From: an uncultured Pelagibacteraceae bacterium | GTDB lineage: Bacteria; Pseudomonadota; Alphaproteobacteria; Pelagibacterales; Pelagibacteraceae | Assembly (NCBI GenBank): GCA_902578775.1 | Contig: CACHEF010000003.1 | Location: forward strand, 1 to 64,000 | Direction: 5' to 3' | DNA: 64,000 nt | Shown here: positions 16,297 to 25,738 of the stretch, in pieces | Layout: each line of letters starts with the position of its first letter | How positions within the stretch are numbered: the first letter of the stretch is position 1 | Notes under the pieces: model-generated | What the model saw: only the letters and a program-made list of their open reading frames with translations | Told to the model about the DNA's origin: nothing | Databases searched by the model: none | Made by a program: the position numbers and the translations under genes

Positions 16297-18479
16297 TTTT
16301 TTTTAATTTTTTCTAAAGTTCGTGTAATAAATCTAGGTGTTAATGTTTTAATCGGGTTAACTGTAGTTTCTAAATCTCCTGGTGGACCTTTTATCTTAAA
16401 ACTCACACCAAAAACACCTTCACCAACTTTCTTTCCAACTAATATATTTCCAATTAATGGTATTGATGAAATCGTTCTGTTAATAGTTGTTGCTGGAACT
16501 AGAGTACCTCTTAAACTTATTAATTTATCTCTTTGAATATATCCTTCCATCAATATTGAAATTGCTGGACCAATTGCATAAATTTCATCAATAGTCATTA
16601 ATTTATCTTTATTTGAAAATTTCATTTCAAAATCTGTGAACCTAATACCCTCTCCAGTTAAAAGATCAGCAATTCCTTGTAGAGATGCTAAAGTTAAAAG
16701 TTTAGCTAATATAGGGATTTCTTGAACTTTAAAATTATCAATTTTTAATGTGGAATTTGTAATGCCATTTTTTTTAGTAGAGTAAAAATTAAGATCACCT
16801 TCTTCAAAACCTTTAATAAATTTATATCTATCAACAAAGGGTTTGGCTTTATACGAATATAATGTTGTTACTTTTTCATTACTTTCATTTTTTATAGTAA
16901 ACTTAATATTTTCTTGATTTGAAAATTCTGACTCTAGGTTTAAATCAGCAATTTTATTATCAATAAATGACATAGTACCATTCAAATTTTTGATTATATT
17001 ATTTTCATCTAAGAAAACTTTTTTTATATCAACTTTTAATTTAAAATCTCTATTGAAAAAATTTTTTTTGTTAACTTTTTTTGATTTCAAAAGATCAGTA
17101 AAAAGCTTATCAGCATTAAAACTATCCCCTACAATCAGATAATTTTTTTTATTCTTTTTTAATTCTAACTGATTTTTTTTCTTTTTTTTATCTTTATAAG
17201 ATAATTTAATATTTCTTATTTCTTCAATTTTATAATCACTAGATAATATCAAATCTTTAATTGAAAATATATTTTCACTTTCTGATAAGATTATTTGATC
17301 AAATCTTAAAGTATCTTTTTTCAAATTTCCTTTAATTTTAACATCAAAATTATTTTTAATACTTTTTTCAAAATTGATAGTATCGATCACAAAGGGATTA
17401 TCATTTATCTTTAAATTTATATTAAATAAATAATTGTCTTTATTACAAATTATTTCGTAATTGATATTATCTAAATTATCTTGAAGAAAAAGAATTCCTG
17501 AGCCAATTATATCAAGTTTATTTTCATCATAACTTAATTTTATCTTTTGTTTTTTAAATACAATGTCTTTTTTAATCTTAGGAAAAAAAGAATTTTTTCC
17601 TAAAAAATTATTCATTTCTAATTTCTCGATATTAATTGTGGACTCAATATTTAAATCTTTTATCTTGAATTTTTTATCAATATTAAAAGTAAATTCCGAA
17701 TTTGAGTTAAATATTATATTATTTAAATTTGTATTAATAAATTTATTATCAATGAATTCATTAATCTCGTTTTTTTTAAAACTCAAATTTTTATTATTAA
17801 GTTTTCCAATAAAAACGTATTCGCTTTTTTGTTTTTTAGCTTTAAGTTCTGGGATACTTAGACTTTTGTTATTAATAAAAAAATTAACATCTTTAAAATT
17901 AAATTCTTGATCTGTGATTTGAAAAATAAAATTTAATCTTGTAATCTTATTTTTTGAAAAAAATAATTGTCCATCATTAACTAACCCTTTTATCTTAAAA
18001 TTTTTTTTAATATTTCCTAATTCATTAAATTCAAACTTTAAATCAGCAATGATATATCCATTCTCTATTAACTGTTCAGCAAATAATAATTTTGGATCAT
18101 TTTTCATTGCTCTAATTAAACTTATCAAATTTTTTAATGGTATAGATTTTGTTGAAATCATAATTTCAGATAAGGCAAATTGATTTTTAATTATGGAGAG
18201 GAGTGAAATTTGAGACTTAATATTCTCAAGTTCGATAATTCTATTTTTGTAGATTAAATCTGAACCTAAAGTTTTTAAATCAATTACAAGGGAGAATAAA
18301 TTTAATTTTACACTAACATAGTTTATATTAAGACTTAAATTTGGATCAACCTTTGTAATTTTTGATGTTATAAGATCGTTAAATCTTTCAGTTTTCAAAC
18401 CAATTGTGCTAAGAAATATGATTGAAGACAAAACTATTAATATTAAACTAATAAATATTCTATAAATTATTTTCTTCAT
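16293..18479 (-). CDS. AsmA/DUF3971-like membrane-anchored protein
   Basis: A 728-residue protein with a single N-terminal hydrophobic helix (residues about 5-27) and a long, beta-rich, Lys/Asn-heavy periplasmic body. The C-terminal 150 residues are the best conserved: an EGDLNFYSTKKNG segment, then LLTLASLQGIADLLTGEGIRF and the final LVGKKVGEGVFGVSFKIKGPP block. This is the AsmA-like/DUF3971 (YhdP-type) family thought to help move phospholipid or control outer-membrane composition. It is translated with prfB (4-base overlap). I am sure of the family but not of the function. Confidence 0.82.
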   Translation of the reverse strand: MKKIIYRIFISLILIVLSSIIFLSTIGLKTERFNDLITSKITKVDPNLSLNINYVSVKLNLFSLVIDLKTLGSDLIYKNRIIELENIKSQISLLSIIKNQFALSEIMISTKSIPLKNLISLIRAMKNDPKLLFAEQLIENGYIIADLKFEFNELGNIKKNFKIKGLVNDGQLFFSKNKITRLNFIFQITDQEFNFKDVNFFINNKSLSIPELKAKKQKSEYVFIGKLNNKNLSFKKNEINEFIDNKFINTNLNNIIFNSNSEFTFNIDKKFKIKDLNIESTINIEKLEMNNFLGKNSFFPKIKKDIVFKKQKIKLSYDENKLDIIGSGILFLQDNLDNINYEIICNKDNYLFNINLKINDNPFVIDTINFEKSIKNNFDVKIKGNLKKDTLRFDQIILSESENIFSIKDLILSSDYKIEEIRNIKLSYKDKKKKKNQLELKKNKKNYLIVGDSFNADKLFTDLLKSKKVNKKNFFNRDFKLKVDIKKVFLDENNIIKNLNGTMSFIDNKIADLNLESEFSNQENIKFTIKNESNEKVTTLYSYKAKPFVDRYKFIKGFEEGDLNFYSTKKNGITNSTLKIDNFKVQEIPILAKLLTLASLQGIADLLTGEGIRFTDFEMKFSNKDKLMTIDEIYAIGPAISILMEGYIQRDKLISLRGTLVPATTINRTISSIPLIGNILVGKKVGEGVFGVSFKIKGPPGDLETTVNPIKTLTPRFITRTLEKIKKN

Positions 18480-19571
18480 TTTATTTGATATAAAGATTTT
18501 TCTAAAAATTCATCTATTTCTCCATTCAAAACCTTATCCGGATTTGTACTTTCATGTTGAGTTCTATTATCTTTAACAAGCCTATAAGGTTGTAAAACAT
18601 AAGATCTAATTTGATGACCCCAACCTATTTCAGACTTAGAGGCCTCTGTGCTTTGATTTTGTTTTTCCTTTTTTTTCATTTCAAAATCATACAATCTTGC
18701 CTTAAGCATATTAATACATGTTTCTTTATTCTTATGTTGAGACCTTTCATTTTGACACTGTACAACAATTTTGGAGGGAATATGTGTTATTCTAACTGCG
18801 CTATCTGTTGTATTAACATGTTGTCCACCAGCACCACTTGATCTGTAAGTATCGATACGTAAATCTTTATCTAAAATTTCAATATTTATATTTTCATCTA
18901 CAACAGGATAAACCCAAATACTTGCAAAACTTGTGTGTCGTCTAGCTCCTGAGTCAAATGGTGAAATTCTAACCAATCTATGAATACCGGACTCATTTTT
19001 TAACCAACCATAACTATAATCTCCTTCTATTTTTAAAGTTGTAGACTTAATGCCAGCCTCATCACCTTTATGTTCACTCACTATTTGATAATTAAAATTT
19101 TTTTTATCTGCCCATTTAAGATACATTCTTCTTAGCATGTCTGCCCAATCTTGACTTTCAGTCCCCCCAGCTCCTGCATGTATTTCGATATATGTATTTA
19201 AAGAGTCAGCTTCATTAGATAGAAAACATTTAATTTCATTTTTTTTTGCAAGAGCTCTTAAATCTGAAATATTCTGATTTACCTCATTTTGAATATCAGT
19301 GTTATTTTCCTCTAAAGCCAATTCATACAAATCATTAAGATCTATTATTTGATTAACTGAATAATTGTAAGAATTTATTAAATCTTCAAATAATTTTTTT
19401 TCTTTTATAGTTTTCTCAGATTTAGCTTTATCTTGCCAGAAGCCATCTTCAAGCATTTTTTTGTTATTATTATCTAATCTTGAATAAATATTATTTTTTT
19501 CAAAGATACTCCTTAACTCTATCGTTAATCTTTTCTATCTCTTTTTTAAAATTTATGTATTTATCATTCAT
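18476..19571 (-). CDS. prfB: peptide chain release factor 2 (programmed +1 frameshift)
   Basis: Class I release factor reading UGA and UAA. The uninterrupted frame begins at 19501, but the gene starts at the ATG at 19571: 23 codons (MNDKYINFKK... ending KEYL) run into an in-frame TGA at 19500-19502. Shifting +1 after CTT (19503-19505) continues as EKNNIYSRLD into the main frame, giving 364 residues, the normal RF2 length. The ATG overlaps the mrcA stop (TAATG). The anticodon-like tripeptide SPF, typical of RF2, and the catalytic GGQ in SSGAGGQHVN are present. Naive annotation would miss the first 38 residues. It is in an operon with mrcA and the AsmA-like gene. Confidence 0.95.
19500..19514 (-). 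promoter_or_regulatory. prfB programmed frameshift signal
   Basis: On the minus strand AAG GAG TAT CTT TGA: an internal Shine-Dalgarno sequence (AAGGAG) 3 bases before the slippery CTT and the TGA stop. Spacing equals that of the E. coli prfB site, where RF2 shortage favours the shift. The base after TGA is A, not C as in E. coli. Confidence 0.93.
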
Positions 19572-21910
19572 TAGTAAAACTTTAATATATTATTGGTATC
19601 TAATCTATTGTTATTTAAATATTGAATATTTCCACCATTTATATTTTTACTTTTATAAGACTCTATTATTGTATTTTTTGAACTAAATTTAGCTTTATTT
19701 CCAGTATTTGGATCTATAACCATAAGTGTAATTTCTTTTGGTATTTTAAATGGTCTTGCTTCTGATTTTTTAACTGCTTTTTTTACAAATTCCTCAAATA
19801 TTGGCAAAGCTGCTTTGGATCCAGTTTCAAATTTTCCTAATGGTTGAGGATTATCCATCCCAACATAAACACCTATAACTAAATTAGAAGTAAAACCAAT
19901 AAACCATGCATCAGTATTATCATTTGTAGTGCCTGTTTTTCCAGCTAAGTTTAATCCTAATTTCTTTAATTTTTTTCCTGTTCCTCTCTCAATCACTCCT
20001 TGTAGTAATGAAGTTACCTGATAAGCAGTTTGAGGTGAAAAAACTTGCTGAAAATTATCCTCTATTTTTGGAAATTCATCACTGGTAAAAGATATTTTAT
20101 CACAGTTTGCACATTTTCTGTTCTCATTATTAATTATCGTATTGCCTTCTCCATCTTGAATTCTGTCTATCAAAATTGGTTTAATCAGTTTACCTCCATT
20201 AACGAAAGAACAATAAGCTGATGTAAGATTTAACAAAGTTGTTTCTGCTGAACCTAGAGAAATTGATAAAAGCTCCTCTGGTTCTTTATAAATATTCATT
20301 TTTTTTGAGAAATTTGTAATTTTATCAACACCTAAATTTTGAGCAATTCTCACTGTCATTAAGTTTCTAGATTTTTCTAACCCTACTCTTAATGTAGATG
20401 GTCCATAAAATTTTTTTCCATAGTTTTCTGGTTTCCATTTTTTTAAATCTATTCCTTGGTCTAAAACAAGTGGTGCATCTAGAATTAAAGAAGAAGGAGT
20501 ATATTGATTTTCTAATGCGATTGCGTAAACAAAAGGTTTAAAAGCTGATCCTGGCTGTCTTAATGCTTGAGACGCTCTATTGAATTCACTATTTTTAAAA
20601 CTAAAACCACCACTTAGAGCAAGTATTCTTCCGGTAAAGGGATCCATTACAATTGCTCCACCGTTTATTTTTGGAAGTTGCTCAAGACTAAAAAATTCTT
20701 TACTAATTTTTTTTACATATATAATGTCACCTTCTTTAAATAAATCTTTAAAATTTTTTTTTGTCCAAGATATATCTTTGAATTTAATTGTTCCTTTTTC
20801 GCCTTTTTCAGTTTCAATTATTACATCAAATGGATTTATTTTTCTTATTATTGCAATTTGCCAACCAATTGATTTCTCTAATCTTAAATTTTTTTCAATT
20901 TTATCCGACCAATTCTTTGAATATTTGATATTTTTTAACGGGCCTCTCCAGCCTTTTCTTTTATCATAAGTTAGCAATCCATTTCTAAGAGATTGAGTAA
21001 CTTTTTTTTGTAATTCAAGATTTATCGGAGTATTAATATTATACCCTTGGTTATAAACTTTTTCATATGTAAGTTTATCAATAATGCTCTTTCTTACATC
21101 TTCAATGTAATATTGGGAGTCCTCTAAAAAAACTTTTTTGATTTTATTTAATTTAATTGGCTTATCTTTAAACTCATTATATTTATTTTCATTTATAAAA
21201 TTATTTTCATATAAATTGTTTAAAACTAAATCTCTTCTAAACTTTGCAAGATCTTTATTTTTATAAGGATTATATTTACTAGGAGCTTTTGGCAATGCTG
21301 CTAATAAAGCAGCTTCATTATAATTTAACTCTTTTATTGACTTATCAAAATATTCTAAGCTAGCTGCAGCCACACCATATGCTCCGCTGCCAAGATAAAT
21401 TTGATTAAGATATAACTCTAAAATCCTTTCTTTAGTTAACGCTCTCTCGATTCTAAATGCTAGAATTGCTTCTTTAATTTTTCTATTAATACTCACCTCA
21501 TTTGTTAGTAAGAAATTTTTAGCGACTTGTTGTGTGATTGTAGAAGCTCCCTCCAATCTCTTTGAATTCAATATATTATTTATATTATTAAAAATTGCTC
21601 TCACGAGTCCTTTGGCATCAACACCTGGATGTGAAAAAAAATTCTTATCCTCTGCAGATAAAAAAGAGTTTATCACATTTTTAGGAATAGCTTCATAAGG
21701 CACAAATATGCGTTTTTCTTTCGAAAAATCAGCTACCAGTTGTCCTTCACCAGAATACATTTTGCTTGAAACAGGAGGTTTATAATTTTTTAAAAACCTA
21801 TAATCAGGGATACTGTTAGAAAAAGTCCATAAAACTATCAAAATAGTTACAAAAGAAAGTAAAAGTAAACTTAGAATTATGATCAACGTATTTTTAAAAA
21901 ATTTCGTCAT
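19571..21910 (-). CDS. mrcA: bifunctional penicillin-binding protein 1A
   Basis: Class A PBP of 779 residues that polymerises and cross-links peptidoglycan. An N-terminal membrane anchor (about residues 8-28) is followed by the GT51 transglycosylase domain with EDKNFFSHPGVD, EGASTITQQVAKN and RKIKEAILAFRIER, then an OB-like insert, then the transpeptidase with SAFK in RQPGSAFKPF (about residue 455), the SRN motif and KTGTTND. A perfect TATAAT lies only 9 bases before the ATG. The gene is divergent from rne. In many alphaproteobacteria amiC lies between rne and mrcA; here it is missing. Confidence 0.95.
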   Translation of the reverse strand: MTKFFKNTLIIILSLLLLSFVTILIVLWTFSNSIPDYRFLKNYKPPVSSKMYSGEGQLVADFSKEKRIFVPYEAIPKNVINSFLSAEDKNFFSHPGVDAKGLVRAIFNNINNILNSKRLEGASTITQQVAKNFLLTNEVSINRKIKEAILAFRIERALTKERILELYLNQIYLGSGAYGVAAASLEYFDKSIKELNYNEAALLAALPKAPSKYNPYKNKDLAKFRRDLVLNNLYENNFINENKYNEFKDKPIKLNKIKKVFLEDSQYYIEDVRKSIIDKLTYEKVYNQGYNINTPINLELQKKVTQSLRNGLLTYDKRKGWRGPLKNIKYSKNWSDKIEKNLRLEKSIGWQIAIIRKINPFDVIIETEKGEKGTIKFKDISWTKKNFKDLFKEGDIIYVKKISKEFFSLEQLPKINGGAIVMDPFTGRILALSGGFSFKNSEFNRASQALRQPGSAFKPFVYAIALENQYTPSSLILDAPLVLDQGIDLKKWKPENYGKKFYGPSTLRVGLEKSRNLMTVRIAQNLGVDKITNFSKKMNIYKEPEELLSISLGSAETTLLNLTSAYCSFVNGGKLIKPILIDRIQDGEGNTIINNENRKCANCDKISFTSDEFPKIEDNFQQVFSPQTAYQVTSLLQGVIERGTGKKLKKLGLNLAGKTGTTNDNTDAWFIGFTSNLVIGVYVGMDNPQPLGKFETGSKAALPIFEEFVKKAVKKSEARPFKIPKEITLMVIDPNTGNKAKFSSKNTIIESYKSKNINGGNIQYLNNNRLDTNNILKFY

Positions 21911-22005
21911 TTTATTTCCATTATATAAAGGAATTTGTTAAAGATAAGGCATAATTAACAAACAAAATTTTATACAAAACTTATGTATCAATTAGATCAA
22001 AAAAT

Positions 22006-23865
22006 ATGGAAAAAAATTTATATATTGATGCCTCGCATCCAAATGAAACTAGAGTCGTTCTTAAATCGGAAAATAATATTGAAGACTACGAATACGAAGG
22101 ATTAAAGAATACTCTTATCAAAAATAATATTTATCTAGGCAAGGTAAGTAGAATCGAACCCTCACTTCAAGCAGCATTTGTAGATTTTGGAAGAGATAGG
22201 CATGGATTTTTATCCTTTAATGATATTCAGTCAGATTATTACCAAATACCACAAAGTGATCTCAATATAATTAAACAACAAGAGGAACAGGCGAGAGAAG
22301 AACTATCAAAAGAAGTTGAAGCAAAAGAAGAAAAAAATTTAGCAGAAGGAAAATTAGAAATTGATGATCCTTTAGAAGTAGAAAAAGATGAAGGCAATAA
22401 AGATATAAATGAATTCAGTGAAGACAATCCTGTAATAGATTCATCTAGCGATAATAATCAAGAAGAAAAAATAAACGAAATTTCTAAAGACGAAACTGAT
22501 AAGAATAATCAAAAAAAATTTAAGTTCAAAAGATATAAAATTCAAGAAGTGATTAAACCTAATCAAGTAATTCTTGTTCAAGTAATTAAAGATGAAAGAG
22601 GTCAAAAAGGTGCGGCCTTAAGTACATTCATATCAATAGCGGGAAAATATATTGTTTTAATGCCAAACACTCCTAAAGGTGGAGGTATTTCAAGAAAAAT
22701 ATTTAATCCAGCAGATCGAAAAAAAATTCGATCTATTCTTAATGAAATTGAAATTCCAAAAGAAATGGGTCTAATTGTGAGAACAGCTGGAAGCAATAAA
22801 ACAAAGAATGAGATAAATCTTGATCTCGAGACTTTAAAAAAAACGTGGAACCAAATAAAAAATAATGCATTAAACTCAATTGCACCAGCTTTAATTCATC
22901 AAGAAAGTGAGATTATTAAAAGAACTTTAAGAGACATGTATGATGAAAATACTAAAAATATAATTGTAGAAGGAAATGAAGGTTACAAAAAAGCTCAAAA
23001 TTTTATGAAAATGATGATTCCCTCTCACGTTAAAAAAATTAAAAAATATAGAGGTAAAATACCTTTATTCATCGAGGAAAACATTGAACAAAAATTAAAT
23101 CAAATTTTTGACTCCGAAATAAAATTAAATTCTGGAGGATATTTAGTTATTAATCCCACCGAAGCTCTTGTTTCTATTGATATAAATTCTGGTAGCTCAA
23201 TAAGACAAAAAAATGTTGAAAGTACAGCTCTTGATACAAATCTTGAAGCTGCTGAGGAAATAGCAAGACAAATTAAAATTAGAGATTTATCTGGTTTAAT
23301 AATAATTGATTTTATTGATATGCTTGGTTATGGAAATAGAAGAACAGTCGAAAGAAGGTTAAAGGAAAAATGTAGATCAGACAGAGCAAGAATACAAATA
23401 GGTAGAATTAGTAATTTTGGTCTACTCGAAATGTCTAGACAGAGACTTCGAGAAAGTGCTGTTAAATGGAAAGTTGAATTAACTGATGAATCTTTCGCAC
23501 AAAAATTATTGAAAATAGTCGAATTAAAATCTGTATTAAATAAGGCTAAATTTGTAGAATTAAAGGTTTGTGAAAAAATTTCAGATTTTTTAAAAGAAAA
23601 TTTTGTTGATGATTTAACTTATTTTGAAAATAAGAATAAGATGAAAATTGATATAATCACAGACAACTCTTTAATTATTCCAGAATATATAATTGATCTA
23701 AAAAACAAATCTAATAAAACTATCGAATTAGTTGAACATTACGAAAAATTAAAAAATTTAGAACAACAAAAAGATGAGCTTAAAATTTATGATATTAAAG
23801 AAAAGAAAAAATTTAGTAAGAAGAAAATTTATAAAAGAAAATTTTATAAAAAAAAAACTAAATAA
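22006..23865 (+). CDS. rne: ribonuclease E/G, compact form without zinc link
   Basis: Endoribonuclease initiating mRNA decay and rRNA/tRNA processing, 619 residues. The S1 domain (from about residue 36) is interrupted by an acidic low-complexity insertion at about 85-170, as in other alphaproteobacteria. The DNase I-like catalytic site is intact: D391 in SIDINSGS and D435 in IIDFIDML. The CPxC zinc link that normally follows the GLLEMSRQRLR segment is absent: the sequence passes to ESAVKWKVELTDESF with no cysteine pair. There is no long C-terminal degradosome scaffold, only a Lys-rich tail. The stop region overlaps the convergent thiG by 8 bases. Confidence 0.93.
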   Translation: MEKNLYIDASHPNETRVVLKSENNIEDYEYEGLKNTLIKNNIYLGKVSRIEPSLQAAFVDFGRDRHGFLSFNDIQSDYYQIPQSDLNIIKQQEEQAREELSKEVEAKEEKNLAEGKLEIDDPLEVEKDEGNKDINEFSEDNPVIDSSSDNNQEEKINEISKDETDKNNQKKFKFKRYKIQEVIKPNQVILVQVIKDERGQKGAALSTFISIAGKYIVLMPNTPKGGGISRKIFNPADRKKIRSILNEIEIPKEMGLIVRTAGSNKTKNEINLDLETLKKTWNQIKNNALNSIAPALIHQESEIIKRTLRDMYDENTKNIIVEGNEGYKKAQNFMKMMIPSHVKKIKKYRGKIPLFIEENIEQKLNQIFDSEIKLNSGGYLVINPTEALVSIDINSGSSIRQKNVESTALDTNLEAAEEIARQIKIRDLSGLIIIDFIDMLGYGNRRTVERRLKEKCRSDRARIQIGRISNFGLLEMSRQRLRESAVKWKVELTDESFAQKLLKIVELKSVLNKAKFVELKVCEKISDFLKENFVDDLTYFENKNKMKIDIITDNSLIIPEYIIDLKNKSNKTIELVEHYEKLKNLEQQKDELKIYDIKEKKKFSKKKIYKRKFYKKKTK

Positions 23866-24628
23866 TCCCTTTTAATGGTGATGAAGGTCTTCCCATTAAA
23901 GTTTTATTAATTCTACCTGAAAGATAAGATTGTCTACCTGCAATTACTGCGTTCTTAAATGCTTGTGCCATTTCAAATGGTTTTTTTGCTTTTGCTATTG
24001 CTGTATTTACTAAAACACCATCACATCCTAATTCCATTGCTATAGCCGCGTCAGAAGCTTGTCCTAACCCTGCATCAATTATTAAGGGTAATTTTGTTTG
24101 CTTTCTTATGATCTTGATGTTTACCTTATTCAAAATACCTAACCCTGATCCAATTGGAGCTGCCAATGGCATTATTGCTGAAGCCCCAGCATTCTCTAAT
24201 CGTTTTGCCATTAATGGATCATCATTACAATAAACCATTACCTTAAAACCTTCATTAGATAAAACTTCAGTAGACTTTAAAGTTTCAATCATTTCTGGAA
24301 AAAGGTTTTTTTTATCACCTAATACTTCAAGTTTAACTAATTTCCAACCACCAATTTCTCTTGCAAGTCTTAGAGTTCTAAGAGCATCTTCAGATGTGAA
24401 ACAGCCGGCTGTATTAGGTAAATATGTTATTTTCTTCGGATCAATATAATCCATAAGCAAAGGTTTATTCTTATCAGTTATATTTACTCTTCTTACTGCA
24501 ACTGTGACTATATCTGCTTTAGAAAGTTTAATTGCCTTTGCACATTCAGACATATTTTTGTATTTTCCTGTTCCAACAATAAGTCTTGAATTATATTTCT
24601 TACCAGCAATAATAAATTTATCTTTCAA
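23858..24628 (-). CDS. thiG: thiazole synthase ThiG
   Basis: TIM-barrel enzyme of 256 residues that joins deoxyxylulose phosphate, dehydroglycine and sulfur from ThiS thiocarboxylate to make the thiazole of thiamin. The start motif SRLIVGTGKY, the Schiff-base lysine in WKLVKLEVLGD, and the phosphate site IIDAGLGQASDAA with CDGVLVNTAIAKA are present. It begins with TTG at 24628, chosen because a strong ribosome binding site lies 8 bases upstream inside thiS. SAR11 is known to lack pyrimidine (HMP) synthesis while keeping the thiazole branch, which fits thiSG here. Confidence 0.95.
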   Translation of the reverse strand: MKDKFIIAGKKYNSRLIVGTGKYKNMSECAKAIKLSKADIVTVAVRRVNITDKNKPLLMDYIDPKKITYLPNTAGCFTSEDALRTLRLAREIGGWKLVKLEVLGDKKNLFPEMIETLKSTEVLSNEGFKVMVYCNDDPLMAKRLENAGASAIMPLAAPIGSGLGILNKVNIKIIRKQTKLPLIIDAGLGQASDAAIAMELGCDGVLVNTAIAKAKKPFEMAQAFKNAVIAGRQSYLSGRINKTLMGRPSSPLKGII

Positions 24629-24632
24629 GATA

Positions 24633-24851
24633 CTAACCTCCTCCTATAAAATGAACAATTTCAATTACATCTTTATTCTTTAATTTAATCTTATTAATTT
24701 TTTTTTTATCTAATATTTCTTTATTAAATTCTATTGCTACTTTTGTTAGAGGTATTTTAAGATCTTTTATTAATTTTGCTAATGGTAATTTGTCAAAAAT
24801 AGTTGTTATTTTCCCATTAACTTTAATTTTTATTTTTTTTATTTTTTTCAT
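24633..24851 (-). CDS. thiS: sulfur carrier protein ThiS
   Basis: Ubiquitin-like sulfur carrier of 72 residues. The C-terminal tail FIGGG is where the thiocarboxylate forms; the family normally ends in Gly-Gly, so here there is one additional glycine. The N-terminal strand is preceded by a short Lys/Ile repeat, KKIKKIKIKV. It precedes thiG by 4 bases and its last codons form the ribosome binding site for thiG. It is divergent from aroQ by 16 bases. Confidence 0.9.
   Translation of the reverse strand: MKKIKKIKIKVNGKITTIFDKLPLAKLIKDLKIPLTKVAIEFNKEILDKKKINKIKLKNKDVIEIVHFIGGG
24637..24645 (-). promoter_or_regulatory. thiG ribosome binding site inside thiS
   Basis: On the minus strand AGGAGGAGG, formed by the codons of the ThiS C-terminal Gly-Gly-Gly, ends 8 bases before the TTG start of thiG. 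It is the strongest Shine-Dalgarno match I saw in the window and decides the non-ATG start. Confidence 0.8.
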
Positions 24852-24867
24852 CGTATATAAGAGCTGA

Positions 24868-25317
24868 ATGAATAATAAAATAATTATTATTAATGGTCCT
24901 AACCTTAATCTATTAGGAGAAAGAGAACAATCACAATATGGATCTGTGACATTAGATAAACTTAAAGAAAAATGTCTTGAAAAAACTAAAGATCTAAAAA
25001 TTGAGACTGAATTCTATCAATCCAATATAGAGGGGGAAATTGTAACTAAAATTCAAGAGGCTCGAAAAATCTTTGATGGAATGATTATTAATGCTGCAGG
25101 TTTTACCCATACATCTGTTGCAATTAGAGATGCACTAAATATTTTTAAAAAACCAATAATCGAGCTACATATATCAAATATCTATAAAAGAGAAGATTTT
25201 AGACATAAATCATTAATCAGTGATGTTGTTACGGGAGGAATATTTGGCTTAGGCACTGAAGGTTATATTTTAGCCATAATTTCATTGGAGAAGATGCTTA
25301 ATAATGAAAATAGATAA
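24868..25317 (+). CDS. aroQ: type II 3-dehydroquinate dehydratase
   Basis: Third step of the shikimate pathway, a small dodecameric enzyme of 149 residues. The N-terminus IIIINGPNLNLLGERE with the catalytic tyrosine Y24 in QYGSVTL, the INAAGFTHTSVAIRDAL loop and the ELHISNIYKREDFRHKS region are all as expected. It leads the aroQ-accB-accC operon, an order found widely in proteobacteria. Its stop overlaps the accB start by 14 bases. Confidence 0.96.
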   Translation: MNNKIIIINGPNLNLLGEREQSQYGSVTLDKLKEKCLEKTKDLKIETEFYQSNIEGEIVTKIQEARKIFDGMIINAAGFTHTSVAIRDALNIFKKPIIELHISNIYKREDFRHKSLISDVVTGGIFGLGTEGYILAIISLEKMLNNENR

Positions 25318-25738
25318 AAAACTAATTAAAGAATTAAGTGAATATCTAGATGAGTTTAAACTCACGGAAATAGAATTTACAGAAAAAGATACCAAAATAA
25401 AAGTATCTAAAAATAATATATCTATAAATAATCAAACAGTTCCTAATAATCAAAATAATCCAGTTTCAAATGATAAAGCTCAAAAAATAATAAATACAAA
25501 TTCAGGAATAGAAGTAACATCCCCAATAATTGGAACAGCATATCACGCACCAGAGCCCGGAGCTAAGAAATTTGTAGAAGTTGGTAAAAAAATTAAAAAA
25601 GGCGATACAGTTATGATTGTTGAGGCAATGAAAACCATGAATCACGTACCATCTACTTCAGATGGGGTGGTTAAAGAAATTTGTGTCAATGATGGCCAGC
25701 CAGTAGAGTTTGGACAAACAATAATAATACTAGAATAA
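25304..25738 (+). CDS. accB: biotin carboxyl carrier protein of acetyl-CoA carboxylase
   Basis: A 144-residue BCCP that carries the carboxybiotin between the two half-reactions of acetyl-CoA carboxylase. The biotinyl lysine is K110 in VEAMKTMNHV. Between the N-terminal helix (about 1-40) and the biotinyl domain (from about 70) lies an Asn/Gln/Pro-rich linker. It overlaps aroQ by 14 bases and its stop shares a base with the accC start. Confidence 0.96.
   Translation: MKIDKKLIKELSEYLDEFKLTEIEFTEKDTKIKVSKNNISINNQTVPNNQNNPVSNDKAQKIINTNSGIEVTSPIIGTAYHAPEPGAKKFVEVGKKIKKGDTVMIVEAMKTMNHVPSTSDGVVKEICVNDGQPVEFGQTIIILE

Noticed and set aside
21920-21925. TATAAT 9 bases before mrcA ATG, suggesting a leaderless transcript
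   Set aside because: No matching -35 at 16-18 bases; TATAAT is frequent by chance in DNA this rich in A+T.
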